Below are positions 7,272 to 10,099 of a stretch of DNA of 10,099 nt, one piece after another. The notes beneath the pieces are model-generated. The model saw nothing but the letters and a program-made list of their open reading frames with translations, was not told the DNA's origin and made no database searches. The DNA is taken from the NCBI GenBank assembly GCA_017430835.1, contig JAFRMD010000012.1:1-10099 (forward strand). Reading direction: 5' to 3'. Source of the DNA: Methanosphaera sp. Its GTDB lineage: Archaea; Methanobacteriota; Methanobacteria; Methanobacteriales; Methanobacteriaceae. Made by a program: the position numbers and the translations under genes. Position 1 is the first letter of the stretch; each line of letters opens with the position of its first letter.

Positions 7272-7871
7272 ATGACTGTTTGTTTAGCGGATTATTTTGG
7301 TGAAGATGTAACATATGAGGCTTTAATAACATCCTTTTCATCGGATGGTGAAGTTCACACAAAGCCTTTTGGAGTAAGGTTCAGGGATAATGAAGTATTT
7401 CTCAACTTGTTCCTAAGTAGGACATTAGTTAATATTGTGGCAAATCAGAATTTTTATTTATCTTTTACTCGGGATTCTTTGCTCTATGCAAGGGCATTAT
7501 TTGATTGTTTATGTGTTGATGATTATGATGGAACTGTTTTAAGGGATGCTTCATTTGTACTTTCATGCGAGGTAATAAATATTTCTGAAGAATTTGTGGA
7601 AGATGATTATGGCAAAATCAGACTAAGCAAAATAATTTCAAAGGCCACTAAAATACTTAAAGAAAAACAGGAAATTGCAACAATAAACAGGGCAACAAAT
7701 CATATAATTGAAGTGTTAATAGATTATTCAAGATATGCTTTCATGAATGCATCCGAAAGGGAATCTTTTTATAAAAAAATGGATTCATGCGAAGAAATAA
7801 TAAAAAAAACCGGAAACAGAAAACACGAAGAAGCATTAAAACTTCTAAAAAAAGAGTTAAACAAAGAATAA
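7272..7871 (+). CDS. DUF447-family protein, probable flavin-binding split-barrel fold
   Basis: This 199-residue protein has an N-terminal beta-rich half, with YEALITSFSSDGEVHTKPFGV (about 15-35) followed by alternating hydrophobic strands and LLYARALFD (about 70-78). That pattern is the one I associate with DUF447, an archaeal family related to FMN-binding split-barrel (flavin reductase-like) proteins. The C-terminal half (about 120-199) is helical and highly charged, ending in Lys/Glu-rich helices. No biochemical function is established to my knowledge, and the flavin link is by fold family only. The ATG at 7272 is the only usable start, because an in-frame stop lies 12 nt upstream. AGGA at 7258-7261 is a spaced ribosome binding site overlapping the TAG of the small membrane gene, so the two are probably co-transcribed. 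The gene converges on ade with a 10-nt gap. Confidence 0.72.
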   Translation: MTVCLADYFGEDVTYEALITSFSSDGEVHTKPFGVRFRDNEVFLNLFLSRTLVNIVANQNFYLSFTRDSLLYARALFDCLCVDDYDGTVLRDASFVLSCEVINISEEFVEDDYGKIRLSKIISKATKILKEKQEIATINRATNHIIEVLIDYSRYAFMNASERESFYKKMDSCEEIIKKTGNRKHEEALKLLKKELNKE

Positions 7872-7880
7872 CATATAATA

Positions 7881-7895
7881 ATTATTCTTCTTTTT
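7881..7895 (+). terminator. Possible U-rich terminator of the DUF447 gene
   Basis: Just after the DUF447 stop codon the plus strand reads ATTATTCTTCTTTTT, a pyrimidine tract of the kind that ends archaeal transcripts. It overlaps the last codons of ade on the other strand (a Glu-rich C-terminus), so the tract may simply reflect that coding sequence. Confidence 0.3.
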
Positions 7896-9510
7896 CAATA
7901 ATGTCCATAAACTTATTTTCATTAACGTTAAACAGTCCATGATTTGTTATTTTCACTTCAGGAACTACTGGAAGAGCCATAAATGACAGGGTGCTGAAAG
8001 GATTTTTCAGATTACAGCCCATACGGTAAACCAAATCATTCAACTCATTTGACTGCTTGGCCACCTCATACACTGGACGATCACTCATAAGACTAGCAAT
8101 AGGTAAGGCAATATCCATCTCTTCCTGATTGGAAATGGCTACAAGACCTCCCTTGTTTTCAATAATCTTGTTTGCAGCATCAGCCATGTACTTGCTGTTT
8201 GTACCAACAACAATAATATTGTGGGAATCATGGTTTACGCTGGATGCAATGGCACCATTTTTGATGCCAAATCCTGTGATAAATGCATTGGCAATGGTGT
8301 TTCCACCATAACGTTCAACAACACTTAACTTAAGAACATCCTCAAATACAGATGGAATAACAGTTCCCTGATCAATTGTCAGCTTGGCAGTAGTGTGGCT
8401 TGTAACAATGGAATCATCAAGAACTCTTAAAACGTTGACGGTAGCACTATTTTTATCAGGATTTTCAGCCTTCAAATCAAAGTCCTCTGATTTCACGGAT
8501 TCTAACTTAAATGTATTATTTAACGGTAATGGATTTGCTCTGTATAATATTTTCTGTTTTTTGAATATGGTGTTACCGTTAATGATAACACGTTTAATCC
8601 TGAAGTCATCCAAATTGTCAATAAATACTAAATCCGCACTTTTGCCTGGTGAAATGCTACCACAGTTTAATCCGTAATGTTCTGCAGGATTAAGTGTAAC
8701 CTTACGGATTGCTTCGAAAGGATCCATACCCAAATCCACAGCTTTACGAAGTACTGTGTTTAAATGACCCTTAAACAAGTCTTCTGCCTTAAGGTCGTCA
8801 GTGACAATAAAGTCAGTGTTAAGATTAACAAATTCTTCCATAGTATGGGACTCTGACCCTTCACGAATCATAATCTTCATACCAAGACGTTTCTTCTCGA
8901 TAACTTCCTTTCTGGTGGTGCATTCATGGTCTGTTGTTATGCCTGCTTTAATATATTTTTGCAAGTCTTCACCAGTAAGCAATGGTGCATGACCATCAAT
9001 TACCTTATTATATTTCTTGGCAATTTCAATTTTCTTTAAAACTTCTTCATCCCCATTTATAACTCCCATGTAGTCCATAACTTCAGACAAGCCAACAAAT
9101 TCATCTCTTTTCATTAGTGATTCAATGTCATCACTGGTGATTGTGGCTCCACTAGTTTCATACTTTGTTGGTGGGACACAGGAAGGGGCAGTAAAGTTAA
9201 ATTTCAATGGTGCATATTTTGCATCATTAATCATATACTCAATACCTTCCATACCCATAACGTTGGCTATTTCATGTGGGTCACATACAACAGATGTTGT
9301 TCCATGTCTAAGGGCAACTTCTGCAAATCGTGACGGTGTAACCATAGAACTTTCAATATGGATGTGTGCATCAATAAATCCCGGTACTATAATATCATTA
9401 AAGTATTGGTCAATCTCCTTAATTGATTGGATAATGCCATTTTCAATCTTAATTTCCCCTGGATATATTTCATCTGTAAATACATTTAAAATATTTCCTC
9501 TAACAATCAT
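7882..9510 (-). CDS. ade: Adenine deaminase
   Basis: Adenine deaminase of the amidohydrolase superfamily (Ade/YicP type) converts adenine to hypoxanthine and ammonia in purine salvage. The 542-residue product has the N-terminal composite beta part (1-40) and then the metal-binding barrel: GFIDAHIHIESS (44-55) with His49 and His51, CDPHEIANV (76-84), GLSEVMDYMGVING (140-153), DGHAP (172-176), TTDHECTT (192-199) and FIVTDD (234-239). LNPAEHYGL and SPGKSADLV (about 273-295) return to the composite domain, and the Ade-specific C-terminal domain includes GFGIKNGAIASSVNHDSHN (413-431). All expected motifs are present and the length is normal. The frame extends to a TTG at 9540, but GGGAG (9520-9524, minus strand) lies 9 nt before the ATG at 9510, and amidohydrolases usually begin close to such an MIVRGNILNV segment, so I chose 9510. 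The gene is convergent with the DUF447 gene and appears monocistronic. Confidence 0.95.
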   Translation of the reverse strand: MIVRGNILNVFTDEIYPGEIKIENGIIQSIKEIDQYFNDIIVPGFIDAHIHIESSMVTPSRFAEVALRHGTTSVVCDPHEIANVMGMEGIEYMINDAKYAPLKFNFTAPSCVPPTKYETSGATITSDDIESLMKRDEFVGLSEVMDYMGVINGDEEVLKKIEIAKKYNKVIDGHAPLLTGEDLQKYIKAGITTDHECTTRKEVIEKKRLGMKIMIREGSESHTMEEFVNLNTDFIVTDDLKAEDLFKGHLNTVLRKAVDLGMDPFEAIRKVTLNPAEHYGLNCGSISPGKSADLVFIDNLDDFRIKRVIINGNTIFKKQKILYRANPLPLNNTFKLESVKSEDFDLKAENPDKNSATVNVLRVLDDSIVTSHTTAKLTIDQGTVIPSVFEDVLKLSVVERYGGNTIANAFITGFGIKNGAIASSVNHDSHNIIVVGTNSKYMADAANKIIENKGGLVAISNQEEMDIALPIASLMSDRPVYEVAKQSNELNDLVYRMGCNLKNPFSTLSFMALPVVPEVKITNHGLFNVNENKFMDIIEKEE

Positions 9511-9519
9511 TTTATTAAT

Positions 9520-9524
9520 CTCCC
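9520..9524 (-). promoter_or_regulatory. Ribosome binding site deciding the ade start
   Basis: The minus strand reads GGGAG, 9 nt before the ATG at 9510. It lies inside the 10-codon extension implied by the alternative TTG at 9540, which argues for the shorter protein. Confidence 0.6.
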
Positions 9525-9545
9525 GATTTTTAAATTTCAATTCAT

Positions 9546-9556
9546 AGTATAAAAAG
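9546..9556 (-). promoter_or_regulatory. Putative TATA box of ade
   Basis: The minus strand reads CTTTTTATACT. The usual archaeal spacing would place transcription start about 25 nt downstream, near 9525-9530, giving a short leader that just includes the GGGAG ribosome binding site. The match to the archaeal TATA consensus is moderate in a very AT-rich context. Confidence 0.35.
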
Positions 9557-9956
9557 AATTATTTTGAATAGGTCAATAAAAAATCTATATTAAAGTAAAT
9601 GATTTCAATCTAAAAAAAATAAATAATTGTCAATCATCTTTTTAACATGTTCAATGTCGTCGAATTCTTTTCTTGTTTGGCAATTACGTTTTTAATCTTT
9701 TATTAAACGTTATATTATCTTTTAAGTCTTTTATTGAAAGTTTATTAAAAGTCAAATGCCTTGTTTAATATTTTGTTTTGTATTGTATAAATAATATTAT
9801 TAAATGCTGGGGGGACAATGTTATTATAAATAACATAAAAGTATTACAAAAAAACAGAAAAACATAGTTTTATGCCAACACTCGTGAATAAAATAAAAAT
9901 TCAAAATGATTATGAATGGGTGGGAGTGATAATGGGATGATTTTTAAATTTTAGTT
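9557..9956. other. Intergenic region with hairpins, a G-rich patch and short coding-like remnants
   Basis: No complete gene is supported. Four things can be seen. A minus-strand frame at 9605-9691 reads like a protein C-terminus (RKEFDDIEHVKKMIDNYL and a few more residues, then TGA) but is closed upstream by a stop. An imperfect hairpin pairs ACGTTT (9686-9691) with AAACGT (9705-9710). A perfect short hairpin, GTTATT-ATA-AATAAC, lies at 9820-9834 just after a G6 run (9809-9814). Finally, three GGG runs at 9918-9936 stand out in this AT-rich DNA. A plus-strand frame at 9872-9940 could encode only 22 residues (MPTLVNKIKIQNDYEWVGVI and two more). The region may hold a small RNA or the debris of lost genes. 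Confidence 0.4.
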
Positions 9957-10099
9957 TCAAAAACCTCCATTTTGATAAGCTCGAGCTATCACATAAGAAG
10001 GTTCATAGAAAGCACTACAGTTATAATTATCTATCACATCGCATATGTCATCATTATATACTCTTATAATACCATCAACATAATCTTCTTTGGATGATA
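9957..10099 (-). CDS. C-terminal 46 residues of an unrecognised protein (runs off right edge)
   Basis: A minus-strand frame enters from the right edge and stops with TGA at 9957-9959. The visible residues are acidic and aromatic: SSKEDYVDGIIRVYNDD, then a stretch with Cys and Tyr (CDVIDNYNCSAFYEPSY), ending in VIARAYQNGGF. The composition looks coding, with a mix of codons and Cys, Tyr, Asp and Gly unlike translated AT-rich spacer, and the other two minus frames are closed near the edge. I do not recognise the family. With only 46 residues, neither a short ordinary gene nor a pseudogene fragment can be excluded. Confidence 0.5.
   Translation of the reverse strand, partial: SSKEDYVDGIIRVYNDDICDVIDNYNCSAFYEPSYVIARAYQNGGF

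Noticed and set aside
7141..7362. Minus-strand frame of 73 residues.
   Set aside because: It lies antisense across the small membrane gene and the DUF447 start, with a His/Met/Leu-rich product and no recognisable features.
8129..9547. Plus-strand frames antisense to ade.
   Set aside because: The minus strand has an intact adenine deaminase with complete catalytic motifs, so these are shadows.
9686..9710. Hairpin ACGTTT...AAACGT as a terminator or attachment site.
   Set aside because: The arms are 6 nt with a 13-nt loop, there is no following T run on the relevant strand and no second copy in the window.
1..10099. CRISPR array, tRNA or rRNA gene, complete insertion sequence, or defence operon.
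   Set aside because: I saw no regularly spaced repeats, no tRNA-like GC-rich cloverleaf segment, no terminal inverted repeats around the recombinase remnant and no set of defence-type genes; the genes present are housekeeping or surface genes.

Overview
The window looks like a piece of the chromosome of a very AT-rich methanogenic archaeon, most likely from the Methanobacteriales and close to Methanosphaera or Methanobrevibacter. The reasons are: GMP synthetase is split into two genes in the archaeal manner (amidotransferase subunit, then PP-loop subunit); there is a secreted, Asn/Thr-rich, beta-helix 'adhesin-like' protein of the kind expanded in gut Methanobacteriales; a DUF447-type protein typical of methanogens is present; ribosome binding sites match GGAGGTGAT; and promoters are TATA-like. 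The species call is inferred from family knowledge and was not tested by a search.

Layout. Positions 1-2412 (minus) hold the first 804 residues of a large secreted adhesin-like protein that runs off the left edge. Its leader (2413-2500) has a strong ribosome binding site, a 7-bp inverted repeat and two long A tracts. Positions 2500-3039 are extremely AT-rich and hold no gene I can support. Positions 3040-3905 (plus) carry a heavily decayed tyrosine recombinase (integrase), readable only by moving between all three frames. Positions 4126-6993 (minus) form a gene block in transcription order guaAA, guaAB and a DUF815-type AAA+ ATPase gene. A compact divergent promoter region (6994-7091) separates this block from a plus-strand pair: a 55-residue membrane protein (7092-7259) and a DUF447-family, probably flavin-binding, protein (7272-7871). 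The adenine deaminase gene ade (7882-9510, minus) converges on that pair with a 10-nt gap. Positions 9541-9956 are intergenic, with an atypical G-rich patch, small hairpins and short coding-like remnants. The last 143 nt are the 3' end of an unrecognised minus-strand gene.

How the genes work together. guaAA and guaAB make GMP from XMP, and Ade converts adenine to hypoxanthine, so the right half of the window has a purine interconversion and salvage theme. The DUF447 protein and the small membrane protein sit between these genes, but nothing in the sequence ties them to purines. The adhesin and the dead recombinase form an accessory-looking left half. I see no CRISPR array, tRNA, rRNA, intact transposon or clear new defence system. 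The most worthwhile leads are the decayed recombinase, the unlisted 55-aa membrane gene and the unusual adhesin leader.
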